A stretch of DNA of 64,000 nucleotides from Streptomyces himastatinicus ATCC 53653 (GCF_000158915.1 NZ_GG657754.1:8509551-8573550), one strand, 5' to 3'; shown: positions 34,107 to 43,390, numbered from the stretch's first letter. Notes: generated by a model not told the origin, from the sequence alone. A program made the numbers and translations.

Positions 34107-34926
34107 TTGGAGGCGCCCCTGTACCCCGACTTCCCGCTCGACCCGTCCACTCCGCGCGGCGGCCAGCCCGCGTTCTGGGTCGGTCCCCGGCACCTGGCCG
34201 GTGATGATGGGCGCCTCTACGACGCCGTCGCCGACACGCTTTCCGGTCTGGGTTGGACGAGCCTGACGATCGTCCGCGGTCGGCACGAGCCGGACGAGGA
34301 GCCGGAGGACCGTCAGGTCCTGCGCAGCACCGTCCTGCACATCAGCCCCGACACCCTCCGATGGGCGCAGTGGAGCCTTGCGGACGAGCCGTTCCACCTG
34401 GGGGAGCTGCCGATCGCCTGGCAGATCTCCGCCCGCGCCGAGACGAGCAGCCCGCTCGCTCAGTGGTCGGCCTACTTCACCCTTGATGTCCCCGGCGAGG
34501 CCGTGTCCGACTTCCTCGTCGCGCTCGACGCCCGCGACCAGCTCGCCATGCCGCTTGTCGGCCCCGAGCTGGTCCTTGACGCCGTCGCCGCACACGGGTG
34601 GCTCCGCGACATCGACCTGTCCCAGGAGGCAGCGACGGACCCGACGTTCACCTCGCACCTCAGCCTCGGCGAGGTGCCGCCGCTCATCCAGGACGCCGAC
34701 CCGCGCGCCCTGACCACCGGGGCCGACGAGGCGGGACCGGCCGGATGGCAGGCATGGGCCGAGCCCGCGCTCGGCGCACCCTGTCTGTGGGCGGGCCTCC
34801 TTCGCCGCAAGCGTCCCGCACGACCTCGTGGCCGCCTTCGCCGCCTCCCTTAGCTCGCCCGCGCCGGTGCTGCGCCGCGTGCTGCCCGAGGCCACCCGAG
34901 AGCGACTGCTGCGGGCGCCGGCCTAG
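34107..34926 (+). pseudogene. DUF317-domain protein with 3' frameshift
   Basis: Residues 1-225 are a good DUF317 match in pattern: FWVGPRHLAGDDGRLYDAV, WTSLTIVRGRHEPDEEP, LRWAQWSLADEPF, AWQISARAE. Near 34785-34790 one extra G (GGGCGGGCC) shifts the frame to a basic tail that stops at 34853. In the other frame the expected end SFAASVPHDLVAAFAASL and PVLRRVLPEATRERLL runs to TAG 34926. DUF317 proteins are found in Streptomyces integrative elements; function unknown. Start TTG 34107 is tentative. Confidence 0.7.
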
Positions 34927-34958
34927 CGCTCGGCAGTGCCCTTCAGCTCGACGTTAGA

Positions 34959-34986
34959 TGCCCGGTCCTCCCGAATGGGGGCCGGG
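34959..34986 (+). terminator. Terminator after DUF317 gene
   Basis: GCCCGG ... CCGGGC followed by TTCT, with three further pairs inside. It lies 33 bp beyond the DUF317 stop. Confidence 0.6.
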
Positions 34987-35222
34987 CTTCTGGCATCTCC
35001 CTCCGGGGCTCGGGCAGGCCAAGGCGTTGGAGAACGACCTCGGCGACGAGCGCAAGGCCAAGATCACTGCAAGGACGCAACGGCGTAAACCACACGCGCG
35101 GCCGAGCAACAGGGCGCTACGCGCCGTCCCGGGAAACGCCCGATTCCGGGGCGGCATTTCATACGAATTGGTGGGCCGACAGCCGATCGGCGGGCATGCT
35201 GTAGGGAGAAGGGGAGGGCAGC
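34987..35222. other. Intergenic upstream of NLR module
   Basis: No supported gene. The last part is AT-richer around 35155-35170 (ATTTCATACGAATTGG), a plausible promoter region for the two following genes, with GGGAGGGCAGC before the first ATG. Confidence 0.5.
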
Positions 35223-35576
35223 ATGACGCGGGGATGGAAGATTACGGTCATTGTGCTGGCGGCGGCGGGAGTGGTCTCCACGCCGCTGTTCTGGCTGCTG
35301 GGCAGTCCCGGTGCGGGCGATCTGGCCGGGGCCTCTATTCAGGCCGCCGTCGGTATCGCGGCCCTGGTCTGGGCGCTGTTCCAGCCCGCGGGAATCCGGA
35401 CAGAGGATACGGCTATCCGGACCGGACCGGCGCGCGCGAGCAGTGGGGGCAGGGCGACCGCGGGGATCAGGCGCCCCCAGGGCCGTGGCAGCGGATCAGC
35501 GAGGGCGGAGGACACTGGGAACGCCACCGCGACCGGCGACGGCAGCAGTGCCACTAGCGGCATCGACTACACCTGA
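35223..35576 (+). CDS. Small membrane protein with Gly/Thr/Ala motif tail (NLR partner candidate)
   Basis: 117 residues. Two hydrophobic segments: ITVIVLAAAGVVSTPLFWLL (residues ~7-26) and IQAAVGIAALVWALF (~39-53). A long cytoplasmic or exposed low-complexity tail ends with TGNATATGDGSSATSG. The NB-ARC protein encoded 49 bp downstream begins with a similar motif, TGTGDATATSGGMAVTG. In bacterial NLR systems a matching short amyloid-like motif on a neighbouring membrane effector is a known arrangement; here that is an inference. GGGAGGGC lies just before ATG 35223. Confidence 0.7.
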   Translation: MTRGWKITVIVLAAAGVVSTPLFWLLGSPGAGDLAGASIQAAVGIAALVWALFQPAGIRTEDTAIRTGPARASSGGRATAGIRRPQGRGSGSARAEDTGNATATGDGSSATSGIDYT

Positions 35577-35625
35577 TCGGCCCGTCCACAGCGCAGGCGG
35601 TAAGGACGAGGGAAGTGACGATCGC

Positions 35626-38600
35626 ATGAGCCGAGAAGACGCGCGCCGGCCCGGTCGCGACGACGCCGGCCCACACATCACGGTGACCGGCACTGGGGAC
35701 GCCACGGCCACTTCCGGGGGCATGGCGGTGACCGGATACCGCGGCCCGGCCCCGGGAACCGGCCGCGATCCTCTCCTCTCGGCACACGTGTCCCACACTG
35801 GGGACGGGAACGCCGCCACGGGCGGATTCGTCAACACCGGCTACATCGGTGCGCTGACCATGCAGCAGCGTGGACCCCAGGAACCGGCCGACTGGCCGCA
35901 CCAGGTAGGCGTCATCCCGCCCGCGGCGCGGTCCTTCCTGCACCGTGCCGAGGCCGACCGCCTACGGGCGAGGGTCGACGGTGGCGGCACGGCCGTGCTG
36001 ACCCAGCTGCTGACCGGCATGGGCGGGGTGGGCAAGACCCAGCTCGCCGCCGACTACGCCCGCACCGCCTGGGACGACGCCGGGGAGATGGGCGGTCTGG
36101 ACGTCCTGGTCTGGGTCACCGCGAGCGCCCGCTCCCCCATCGTGACCGGATATGCCCAGGCTGGCGTCGAGCTGTGCCGGGCCGACCCCAACGACCCCGA
36201 ACGGGCAGCGCGGACGTTCCTGGCCTGGCTGGCCCCGAAGGCCGGAGCGAAGCCATGCCGGTGGCTGATCGTGCTGGACGACGTCATCGACCCCGCCGAC
36301 CTGCACGACCTGTGGCCCCCCGCCAGCCCTCACGGCCGCACCCTGGTCACCACCCGCCGTCGGGACGCCGCCCTCGACCCGGACGGCCGCCACACCATCA
36401 CGATCGGCCTGTTCACGAAGGACGAAGCCCTCACCTACCTCACCACCTCCCTGACCGGCCGCGATGAACCCACCGACGAGCTCACCGCCCTGGCCGAAGA
36501 CCTCGGGCACCTGCCCCTGGCACTCGCCCAGGCCACCGCCTACCTCATCGACACCGGCGAGAGCGTGGCCGCCTACCGCCGCCTGCTGGCCGACCGAACC
36601 ACCACACTCGGCGCCATCGCTCCTGGCGCTTTGCCCGACAACCAGGTTCTCCCCCTGGACGCCGCCTGGTCCCTGTCCATCGACCGCGCGGACACCCTCC
36701 GCCCCGCTGGCCTGGCCCGCCCCATGCTCCAGCTCGCCGCGATGCTGGACCCCAACGGCATCCCGCACACGGTTCTGACCAGCGAGCCCGTCCTGACCTA
36801 CCTCACCGCGCACCGCACGCGGGCCGGTGAGGGCCCCGTCGGGGAGCAGGCCCCGGTCTCCGCCCGGGACGCGGTGCATGCCCTGCGGGCCTTGCATCGG
36901 CTCAGCCTCATCGACCACACCCCCGACACTGCGCACCAGGCCGTCCGTGTACACCAGCTCATCCAGCGCGCCACCCGCGACGCCCTCACCCCTCACCAGC
37001 ACGATCAGCTCGCGCGTACCGCCGCCGACGCCCTCGTGGCCGCCTGGCCCGACATCGAACGCGACACCGAACTCGCCCAGACCCTGCGCGCCAACACCAC
37101 CGCCCTCACCGGCCACGCCGAAGACGCCATGTACCCATCCGACGGTGTCCATGGGGTGCTCATCTACGCCGGCTACAGCCTGGGCCATGCTGGCCAAGTT
37201 GCTGCCGCCATAGAGTATTTCCACCGCATGGCCGATGTCGCCCACGGCCGTCTGGGGCCGGACCACCCCGTCACCCTCACCATCCGGGGTGAACTTTTCC
37301 GCTTCCGGGGTGAGGCGGGGGATGCCGCCGGGGCCGTTACCGCCTTCGCCGAGCTATTGGAGGACGTGGTGCGCGTCCTCGGCGATGACCACGCTTACAC
37401 CCTCGCCACCCGGCACCATCTCGCCCGCTCCCGGGGTGAGACGGGGGATGCCGCCGGGGCCGTCACCGCCTTCGCCGAACTGCTGAAAGACGTGGTGCGC
37501 GTCCTCGGCGATGACCACGCCTACACCCTTGCCACCCGGCACAACCTCGCCCGCTTTCGGGGGGAGATGGGGGATACTGCCGGGGCTGCGACTGCCCACG
37601 CCGAACTGCTGGAGCACAAGGTGCGAGTGTTGGGCCCGGACCACCCCGACACCCTCACCGCCCGGGGTGAACTCGCCCGCGTTCGGGGTCAGGCGGGGGA
37701 TCGCGCCGGAGCCGCGGCCGCCTTCGCCGATCTGCTGGAGGACATGGTGCGGGTGTTGGGCCCGGACCACCCCGTCACCCTATCGACGCGGGGCAACGTT
37801 CTTCACTTTCGGAGTGAGGCGGGGGACGCGGCCGGAGCCGCAGCCGCCTACGCCGAACTGCTGGAGGACATGGTGCGGGTATTGGGCCCGGACCACCCCG
37901 ACACCCTCACCACGCGGCACAATCTCGCCTACTGGCGGGGGGAGGCGGGGGACGCGGCCGGAGCTGCGGCCGCCTACGCCGAGGTTCTCGCCGATCGGGT
38001 GCGCGTGCTCGGCGATGACCACCCCTCCACTCTCACCACCCGGGGCAATATCGCCTACTGGCGGGGGGAGGCGGGGGACGCGGCCGGAGCTGCGGCCGCC
38101 TTCGCCGAGCTTCTCACCGACCGCGTGCGCGTGCAGGGCGACGACCATCCCGACACCCTCGACACCCGGCGCTACGTCGCCCGCTGGCGGGGAAGGGCGG
38201 GGGACGCGGCCGGGGCCGTCACCGCCTACGCCGAACTGCTGAAGCACATAGTGCCAGTGCTCGGCGATGACCACCTCGACACCCTCACCACCCGGGGCAA
38301 TCTCGCCTACTGGCTGGCGGAGGCGGGGGACGCGGCCGGAGCCGCGGCCGCCTTCGCCGAGCTCCTCACTCACCGCGTGCGCGTGCAGGGCGACGACGAT
38401 CCCAAAACCCTCACCACGCGGCACAATCTCGCCCACTGCCGGGGAAGGGCGGGGGACGCGGCCGGAGCTGCGGCCGCCTTCGCCGAGCTCCTCAGCGACC
38501 GTGTGCGCGTGCAGGGCGATGACCATCCCGACACCCTCGACACTTGGCGCTATGTCGCCTACTGGCGGGGAAGGGCGGGGGATGCGGCCGGAGCCGCGGC

Positions 38601-38649
38601 CGCCTACGCCGAGATGCTGAAGCACATAGTGTCAGGTGCTGGGCGATGA
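35626..38649 (+). CDS. NB-ARC/TPR STAND NTPase (NLR-like)
   Basis: 1007 residues. Residues ~14-60 hold Gly/Thr-rich motifs (TGTGDATATSGG, ATGGFVNTGYIG). The NB-ARC part follows: Walker A GMGGVGKTQLA (~132), Walker B WLIVLDDVID (~212), TTRRRDA (RNBS-B-like) and HLPLALAQA (GLPLA-like, ~295). From ~540 to the end there are eleven 42-residue TPR units (VLGPDHPDTLTTRHNLAYW...). ATG 35626 with GAGGGA upstream. Such proteins sense an intruder through the repeats and oligomerise to activate an effector. Frame ends early through a one-base insertion in unit 12 (about 38633). No enzymatic effector domain is fused. Confidence 0.85.
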   Translation: MSREDARRPGRDDAGPHITVTGTGDATATSGGMAVTGYRGPAPGTGRDPLLSAHVSHTGDGNAATGGFVNTGYIGALTMQQRGPQEPADWPHQVGVIPPAARSFLHRAEADRLRARVDGGGTAVLTQLLTGMGGVGKTQLAADYARTAWDDAGEMGGLDVLVWVTASARSPIVTGYAQAGVELCRADPNDPERAARTFLAWLAPKAGAKPCRWLIVLDDVIDPADLHDLWPPASPHGRTLVTTRRRDAALDPDGRHTITIGLFTKDEALTYLTTSLTGRDEPTDELTALAEDLGHLPLALAQATAYLIDTGESVAAYRRLLADRTTTLGAIAPGALPDNQVLPLDAAWSLSIDRADTLRPAGLARPMLQLAAMLDPNGIPHTVLTSEPVLTYLTAHRTRAGEGPVGEQAPVSARDAVHALRALHRLSLIDHTPDTAHQAVRVHQLIQRATRDALTPHQHDQLARTAADALVAAWPDIERDTELAQTLRANTTALTGHAEDAMYPSDGVHGVLIYAGYSLGHAGQVAAAIEYFHRMADVAHGRLGPDHPVTLTIRGELFRFRGEAGDAAGAVTAFAELLEDVVRVLGDDHAYTLATRHHLARSRGETGDAAGAVTAFAELLKDVVRVLGDDHAYTLATRHNLARFRGEMGDTAGAATAHAELLEHKVRVLGPDHPDTLTARGELARVRGQAGDRAGAAAAFADLLEDMVRVLGPDHPVTLSTRGNVLHFRSEAGDAAGAAAAYAELLEDMVRVLGPDHPDTLTTRHNLAYWRGEAGDAAGAAAAYAEVLADRVRVLGDDHPSTLTTRGNIAYWRGEAGDAAGAAAAFAELLTDRVRVQGDDHPDTLDTRRYVARWRGRAGDAAGAVTAYAELLKHIVPVLGDDHLDTLTTRGNLAYWLAEAGDAAGAAAAFAELLTHRVRVQGDDDPKTLTTRHNLAHCRGRAGDAAGAAAAFAELLSDRVRVQGDDHPDTLDTWRYVAYWRGRAGDAAGAAAAYAEMLKHIVSGAGR
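37246..38631 (+). repeat. Eleven 126-bp tandem TPR-encoding repeats
   Basis: Units of 42 codons, highly alike at the DNA level (GGGGGACGCGGCCGGAGC recurs in most). The 3' units are the most homogeneous, suggesting recent amplification or conversion. Unit 12 is shifted by one base and contains the stop. Confidence 0.85.
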
Positions 38650-38994
38650 CCATCCCGACACTCTCACCACCCCGCCCTATGTCGCCTACCGGCTGGGGAC
38701 GCGGCCGTTGATGAATCGACCGAGTCCGGGACAGTCGCCCTCCAAGGCGGCCCGGCGGCGAAAGCCGTCTCGGAAGGCGTCCCGAAACCGCGGGAGGCCG
38801 GATGGAAGCGGTCGGGGTATTCGGGACGGCCGCGCGGTGGCCGGACGGGAAAGAGAACACGTGAACGGCTACCTGGACGAGAGCGCCCGCGCCGAGCTCA
38901 TCGAACGCGAGCCCTGCCCGCGCCGCGGGACACCGCAGGGATCGGCGTGCCGGGCCAACTCCGGCCGTCGCCATCGACTACCCCCGTAGCGCTT
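38650..38994 (+). other. Out-of-frame tail of the NLR gene, then no gene
   Basis: The frame that would continue the TPR protein (VLGDDHPDTLTTPPYVAYRLG) stays open to 38989 but turns into a low-complexity basic sequence. It is probably not the original C terminus. It ends at the next IS. Confidence 0.45.
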
Positions 38995-40178
38995 CAGAAT
39001 GGCTTCAGTGGTTGTGAGCTGGGATTTTTCCTATGGTCAGCTGGCTCGGTGGTACTCGTTGATGAGGCCTGCGACGGCTTGTCGGCGTTTGATCCGGGCT
39101 GCAGGCAGGGGGATGACGTTCGGATTGTCGCTGGGCGCGAGTTGGTCACGGCCTTGGTGCGGTCGGTGGCTGTTGAAGTGGTGTGCGTAGTCGTGGAGGA
39201 TCTTCTCGGCGTGGCCACGGTCGAAGAGCAGGACACGGTCGGTGCACTCTTCCCGTGCTGAGCGGATGAAGCGTTCTGCGTGTGGGTTGCAGTTGGGGCT
39301 GCGTGGAGGGACCTTGGCCACGGTGATGTCCTCACTGGCGAACACGGCGTCGAAGGTGGCGGTGAACTTCGTGTCCCGGTCGCGGATGATGTGAGTGAAT
39401 TCGGCGGCTCGATCGCCGAGTTGCCACAGAAACTGCCGGGCCTGCTGAGTGGCCCATGCGGCGCTGGGGTGGGCGGTGACGCCGAGGATATGGACGGTGC
39501 GGGTGCGCACCTCCATGATGAATAGCGCGTAGAGCCGCTGCAGGTCGATGGTGTCGACATGGAAGAGATCGGTGGCGAGCAGGCCGCTGGCCTGGGCTTT
39601 GAGGAACGCTGCCCACTCACCGCGCGCCGGCTGGCGGCGCGGCGCGGGACGGAGACCGGCGGCGCGCAGCACCCGACGGACGGTGGCGGGGCTGACCTTG
39701 TGTCCGAGGCGGCGCAGTTCGCCGTGTGCGCGTCGGAATCCCCATCGGGGGTTCTCGGTGCCGAGCTGGATGATCAGGTTGCGGATTTCCTTCGGCGGGG
39801 CGGTCGCCCGGTAGGCGGCGGCTGCTTCCACTTCTGCTTCACCAGACGCCGGTGCCAGGCCAGCAGGGTGCGCGGGGAGACGATCCGGCGTTCGCGCAGG
39901 GTTTGGGGGATCAGCCGGGTCAGAACGGCGAGCAGCGCGCGGTCCGGCCATCCGGGCTTGGGCGCGGTGACCTGTCGACGCAGAACCGCGAGCTCGTGCC
40001 GAAGGATCAGTATCTCCGCATTCTTGGCCGCAGAAGATCGAGACATCAGGAGCAGCCACGCGAAGATTCGCGTGCCGATGAGGTAGACAAGTCGAACCAT
40101 CACGAGGGCTGATCATGCCGGGTACCTGCTGGTCAGTTGCGTTGCCTCAGGTCAAACCCGGTGAAGCCATTTTGGAGC
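38995..40178 (-). mobile_element. IS family c copy 1 (integrase-core)
   Basis: Left end near CAGAATGGCTTCAGTGG and right end near CCGGTGAAGCCATTTTGG are imperfect inverted repeats (AATGGCTTCA shared). It encodes a two-frame integrase-core transposase. A truncated second copy lies at 49302-49686. Confidence 0.7.
39037..40103 (-). pseudogene. Integrase-core transposase, frameshifted
   Basis: The N-terminal 108 codons from 40103 (LVYLIGTRIFAWLLLMSRSS, ILRHELAVLRRQV) end at a stop after PPRRRKSAT. The rest, in another frame, continues EIRNLIIQLGTENPRWGFRR and has LLATDLFHVD, HIIRDRDTKF and NPHAERFIRS as DDE residues. A single-base change near 39800 explains the break. Programmed frameshifting is possible but no obvious slippery heptamer is seen. 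Confidence 0.75.
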
Positions 40179-40502
40179 CCTACGGCCTGGCCGATCACGG
40201 CGGAACCCGGCGAACGCTCAGCCGCAACTTCACGTGCGCGGAGAGGGTGCCGTGGGCGGCCATGTCGTCGATGGGTCGCCCGGTAGTCCCGATTTCTCGA
40301 TGCCCCGAAGCCCCCCTCCCCTGGGGGACCCGTGCTGGTCGAACGCCTCGCGGACCAGTCGCCTACGCGGTGCGGTCACAGTGTGAGGTCGGTCCGGGGG
40401 AAGGAGACGCCCTGGACGTTGCGCTGACGATCGATGAGCCGGGGTGGCCTGAGTGGTCGGACGCGTACCCGCGGCTGACGGGCAGGGCCCTGTGGCTGCG
40501 GG
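40179..40502. other. Unassigned region
   Basis: A plus-strand frame ends at 40531 (DVALTIDEPGWPEWSDAYPR) but has no ribosome site or recognisable domain. It may be a relic truncated by the IS. Confidence 0.3.
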
Positions 40503-40946
40503 TCACCAGTTCCGTGACGCTTGAGTTGTGACGGTGTGTGTACACGACTGGCGTTGCTGCTGTCGGTACCAGCGTGTGACTACGGCGTCCATGCCGGGCT
40601 GCCGCATGTCCCTGACCCTCTGACGTACTACCTGCTCGCCGGGGTCGACCACGATGACCTTGGCCTTGAGCCGCTTGTACTTCGCGAGAGCTTTGGCGCT
40701 CGGCTGGATGTGGTTGACGTACACATCGGTGGTGTCGAGGTGTTGGTACGCCTCGTTGAGGGCGGCGAACCTGGCGCGGTGCACGACCTTGAGCAGGGTC
40801 TCGCTGTGCGCGTGATGGTCAGCGCCGGGCCCGGCCATGGCGAGGGCCATCAGGTCCAGGTCGATGACTATGTCCTGGGGCTTGGCGTGCGCGCGGATCC
40901 AGCTGGATTTGCCAGCGCCGGGCGGGCCGGTGACGACGTAGAGCAT
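40503..40946 (-). CDS. P-loop NTPase/kinase, phage-type
   Basis: 147 residues beginning MLYVVTGPPGAGKSSWIRAH: a Walker A motif at the very N terminus. DIVIDLDLMALAMAG resembles the second motif of AAA_33-type nucleotide or polynucleotide kinases, and KAKVIVVDPGEQVVRQRVRDM the lid region. The ATG at 40946 has GAGGTGA upstream. Such genes are common in actinobacteriophages, often next to HNH genes, as here. The substrate is unknown. Confidence 0.8.
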   Translation of the reverse strand: MLYVVTGPPGAGKSSWIRAHAKPQDIVIDLDLMALAMAGPGADHHAHSETLLKVVHRARFAALNEAYQHLDTTDVYVNHIQPSAKALAKYKRLKAKVIVVDPGEQVVRQRVRDMRQPGMDAVVTRWYRQQQRQSCTHTVTTQASRNW

Positions 40947-40992
40947 CAGTTCACCTCGCCGCCTTGCGCTCCCCTGGTGTTAGATCGCCGTC

Positions 40993-41562
40993 ATGGACGT
41001 GAGTACGGGGACCGCCGCCATGCGCGCCACAATGAAGGCCGCAAGCCTGCTCAAGCCGCATGCTGGGGGCGGCGCGAAGCTAGGGAGCCGCGCGGAGCGC
41101 CGGGAGGTCTACGCCCGGTTCATCGCTGCGTCGATCAGTTCGGTAGGGCTGGCACAGCACGCAGAGTTCCAGAAGACGCGCTATCCGTTCCTCATGCGGG
41201 ACCGGGCCATAGACAAGCTGGAAGATCTGAAGCGGTCGGTCGGGGTGGAGATGATGCAGTCGTACGCCGAGGTGCGCCTTGTGGCCAACCCTGTGCCGCT
41301 GGAGGCAGCTGGACGGGTCATGGCCGATCTTGACCTTGTATTCCGTTGCGTGGACCGCAGCCAGCGGGAAATGGATGCGGCGTTGGATCGGCTCGCCCGG
41401 GCACAGGATACGTTCATCCAAGCCAGCCGGGATGACCTGTGGTACCTGCCGAGGTGGTGGCAGGTGTGGCGACCGGCGTGGTGGGGTGCTCGGTGGCGGG
41501 CGGTACGGGGCCCGAAGCGCATCGTGCTTGGTACGGAGGGGCAGTGGTCACCACCGTCGTGA
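40993..41562 (+). CDS. Hypothetical helical protein
   Basis: 189 residues, divergent from the P-loop gene. No signal or transmembrane segment. The middle (residues ~35-150) is helical and charged; the C terminus is Trp/Arg-rich (WYLPRWWQVWRPAWWGARWRAV). Start ATG 40993. I do not recognise the family. Its last 15 bases overlap the end of the HNH gene, tail to tail. Confidence 0.6.
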   Translation: MDVSTGTAAMRATMKAASLLKPHAGGGAKLGSRAERREVYARFIAASISSVGLAQHAEFQKTRYPFLMRDRAIDKLEDLKRSVGVEMMQSYAEVRLVANPVPLEAAGRVMADLDLVFRCVDRSQREMDAALDRLARAQDTFIQASRDDLWYLPRWWQVWRPAWWGARWRAVRGPKRIVLGTEGQWSPPS

Positions 41563-41811
41563 GGTTCGGGGCTGGCGGACGGTGAGCCGGTTGCCGCGCG
41601 CGCTGTTGCACCGGCGGTGCGCGCTGCGGGGGTCGAGGAGGCTGCCCCCCTTGGACAGCGGCACGGCGTGGTCGAGGGTGAACGACCAGCGGTCGCGTGC
41701 GTCGAGGGTGGGGTCGATGTCGCGCCCGCAGACCCAGTACGGGAGGCCGAGGGCCTTCTGAGCGACGCCGAGGCGGCGGTAGCGGCGGCCGTTGCGGGGG
41801 TTGCCTGCCAC
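41548..41811 (-). CDS. HNH endonuclease, phage-type
   Basis: 87 residues. Core: CGRDIDPTLDARDRWSFTLD, HAVPLSKGG, RSAHRRCNSARGN. The DH...H...N pattern (LDHAVP, HRRCN) is the HNH motif; one zinc-binding Cys pair appears to be reduced. GTG 41811 is chosen for AGGGAGG upstream; longer frames are low-complexity. Small HNH proteins of this type are found next to terminase genes of phages, but no terminase is present. Confidence 0.75.
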   Translation of the reverse strand: MAGNPRNGRRYRRLGVAQKALGLPYWVCGRDIDPTLDARDRWSFTLDHAVPLSKGGSLLDPRSAHRRCNSARGNRLTVRQPRTSRRW

Positions 41812-41908
41812 GGCGCGCCTCCCTGCTGGGGGCGGTGTCACCCGGGCCGCCGCGGTCCCGGGTGACCCTTCACCGCCCCACTCGCCCGTGAGTGGTCTGG
41901 AACGCACT

Positions 41909-41938
41909 GCGGCCCCGCCTGGGGGTGGGCGGGGCCGC
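41909..41938. terminator. GC hairpin
   Basis: GCGGCCCCGCC and its complement enclose 8 bases: a perfect 11-bp stem. It lies upstream of the HNH gene on the minus strand and could end transcription from either side. Confidence 0.55.
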
Positions 41939-42035
41939 GGGGTGCGTCTGTGTCCGGGCACGCCGGACTTGCCGCCCACTGCGGGGCATGGGTGGGCTGG
42001 CGTGCAACTACATCGGCAGTGAGGGGATCGTGCCG

Positions 42036-42062
42036 CCGCCCCGCCGATGGTCGGCGGGGCGG
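42036..42062. terminator. GC hairpin
   Basis: CCGCCCCGCCGA, loop TGG, TCGGCGGGGCGG: a perfect 12-bp stem about 60 bp before the gene at 42123. The rest of 41812-42122 has no gene. Confidence 0.55.
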
Positions 42063-42122
42063 GTGTCCGAGTCGTGATTGCGATGGAGCCCTGCTCGCGC
42101 TGCCGTAGTACAAGATGTGCCG

Positions 42123-42794
42123 ATGGATCCGACTCTCGAAGGCGCGCTCATAGGCGCGGGTGCAACTGCCCTGGGCTCTGTCATCGCCTGGTTTGGTTCG
42201 CGAGCTCAGGCTCGGGCACAGCTGCGCTCGGTGACGTTGCAGTTTAGGGCGCAGCGATTCGACGTCCTGCAAGGGGCGCGGCGAGCGGCGTACGCCGAGT
42301 TTTTGCAGGCGGTTGAGCGGACTCGCGCATTGATCGGGGAGGCACACCAGGCCGAGTTGGACGACCGTGCCGAAGGGGTGCGTGGCGGTCGAGTTGTCAG
42401 GGTGCGCGCTGACGCGGCGCGCGAGTTGCTTGAGGACGCAATAGGTGAGCTACGCCGCCAGCAAGCCATGCTGAGGCTTTCTGTTACTAGGCAAGAGGCT
42501 GCTATTACTGACGGCCTGACCAGTCTGGTGCTTGGCGCTGTTTCGACTCTGGATGGGTGGCGGGCCGCTGAGTGGTCGAATGAGCCGGATCGATATGCAT
42601 CGGATTGGGCAGACCCCCGCCTAGCTGTGCCGCAAGCCTTGGAAGAGATTGAGGAGAGAGTGGAGTACTTCGTCCAGGGGGCTCGCAGTTATCTGGAGGT
42701 CATCCCGGACCTCGAAGTACCGAGAGAGAGCACCTTGCAACGGTGGCGTGCGCGGAGGCTGGATCGCGAGTGGCGGCGTCAGGTTGGGGGGTAG
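42123..42794 (+). CDS. Hypothetical membrane-anchored coiled-coil protein
   Basis: 223 residues. One N-terminal hydrophobic segment (GALIGAGATALGSVIAWFG, residues ~6-24) is followed by a long charged helical region with likely coiled coil (QARAQLRSVTLQFRAQRFDV, RADAARELLEDAIGELRRQQ). No enzymatic motif seen. ATG 42123; the ribosome site is weak. Function unknown; many actinomycete proteins of this shape occur in accessory DNA. Confidence 0.65.
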   Translation: MDPTLEGALIGAGATALGSVIAWFGSRAQARAQLRSVTLQFRAQRFDVLQGARRAAYAEFLQAVERTRALIGEAHQAELDDRAEGVRGGRVVRVRADAARELLEDAIGELRRQQAMLRLSVTRQEAAITDGLTSLVLGAVSTLDGWRAAEWSNEPDRYASDWADPRLAVPQALEEIEERVEYFVQGARSYLEVIPDLEVPRESTLQRWRARRLDREWRRQVGG

Positions 42795-42863
42795 GCCGAT
42801 GCCCTTCGCGTGTGCTGAGGCCCTGCCGCGACGGGGGTGCGCGGCGGGGCCTCAGACCGGACG

Positions 42864-43390
42864 TTACTCGGCGTGGTCGCGCAGGGCGAGTACGACGGCG
42901 GTGGCGTCGTCCCGATAACCGTCCGCGTCCTCCCGGGCCGCGCTGACGAGGGCGGACGCGAGGGCCTGCGGATCCGCGGCGTACTCATGCACCAAGCGGA
43001 CCAGGGCCCCGCGTCGTCCACCGCATCATGGACGCCCTCGCTGGTGAGGATGACGAGCGGGTCGTGCAGCTCGGTCTCGTACACCATGGCGACAGTCGCG
43101 TGAGCCAGCGTCGTCCGGACCCAGTTGGCATGCGCCTCGGCAACGTCCCACGGTGCGCCGTTGCACAGCAGGTGCTCCCGCATGCTGTGGTCCTTGCCGT
43201 ACTGGCGGAGCCGCCGCCCGTTCCAGCCGTACGCGCGGCAGTCTCCCACCCAGGCGATCGTGGTGGTGCCGTCCGGGTAGCTGCGGGCGGCGATCCCCAC
43301 CGCGTTGGGGGTGCTGTTGTCCGGGCCCGGGTCGGCCACGAGCTGGGCGGCGGACGGGAGCCCGGCGAGCGGGCCGCGCTGGGGGCGACG
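42864..43390 (-). pseudogene. PP2C-type phosphatase, truncated and frameshifted
   Basis: TTTIAWVGDCRAYGWNGRRL is the conserved GDSR/GDCR motif of PP2C phosphatases; VILTSEGVHDAVDD is the DG-type metal-binding motif with Glu-Gly. After DAVDD the frame shifts near 43010; the other frame gives DGYRDDATAVVLALRDHAE, the family's end (D-N/D-x-T). The N terminus is cut by an IS remnant at about 43390. Confidence 0.7.

Noticed and set aside
35962..37266. 434-codon minus-strand frame
   Set aside because: Shadow of the NB-ARC gene.
37246..38631. 126-bp tandem repeat as CRISPR or satellite
   Set aside because: The units are contiguous without spacers and encode a regular 42-residue TPR.
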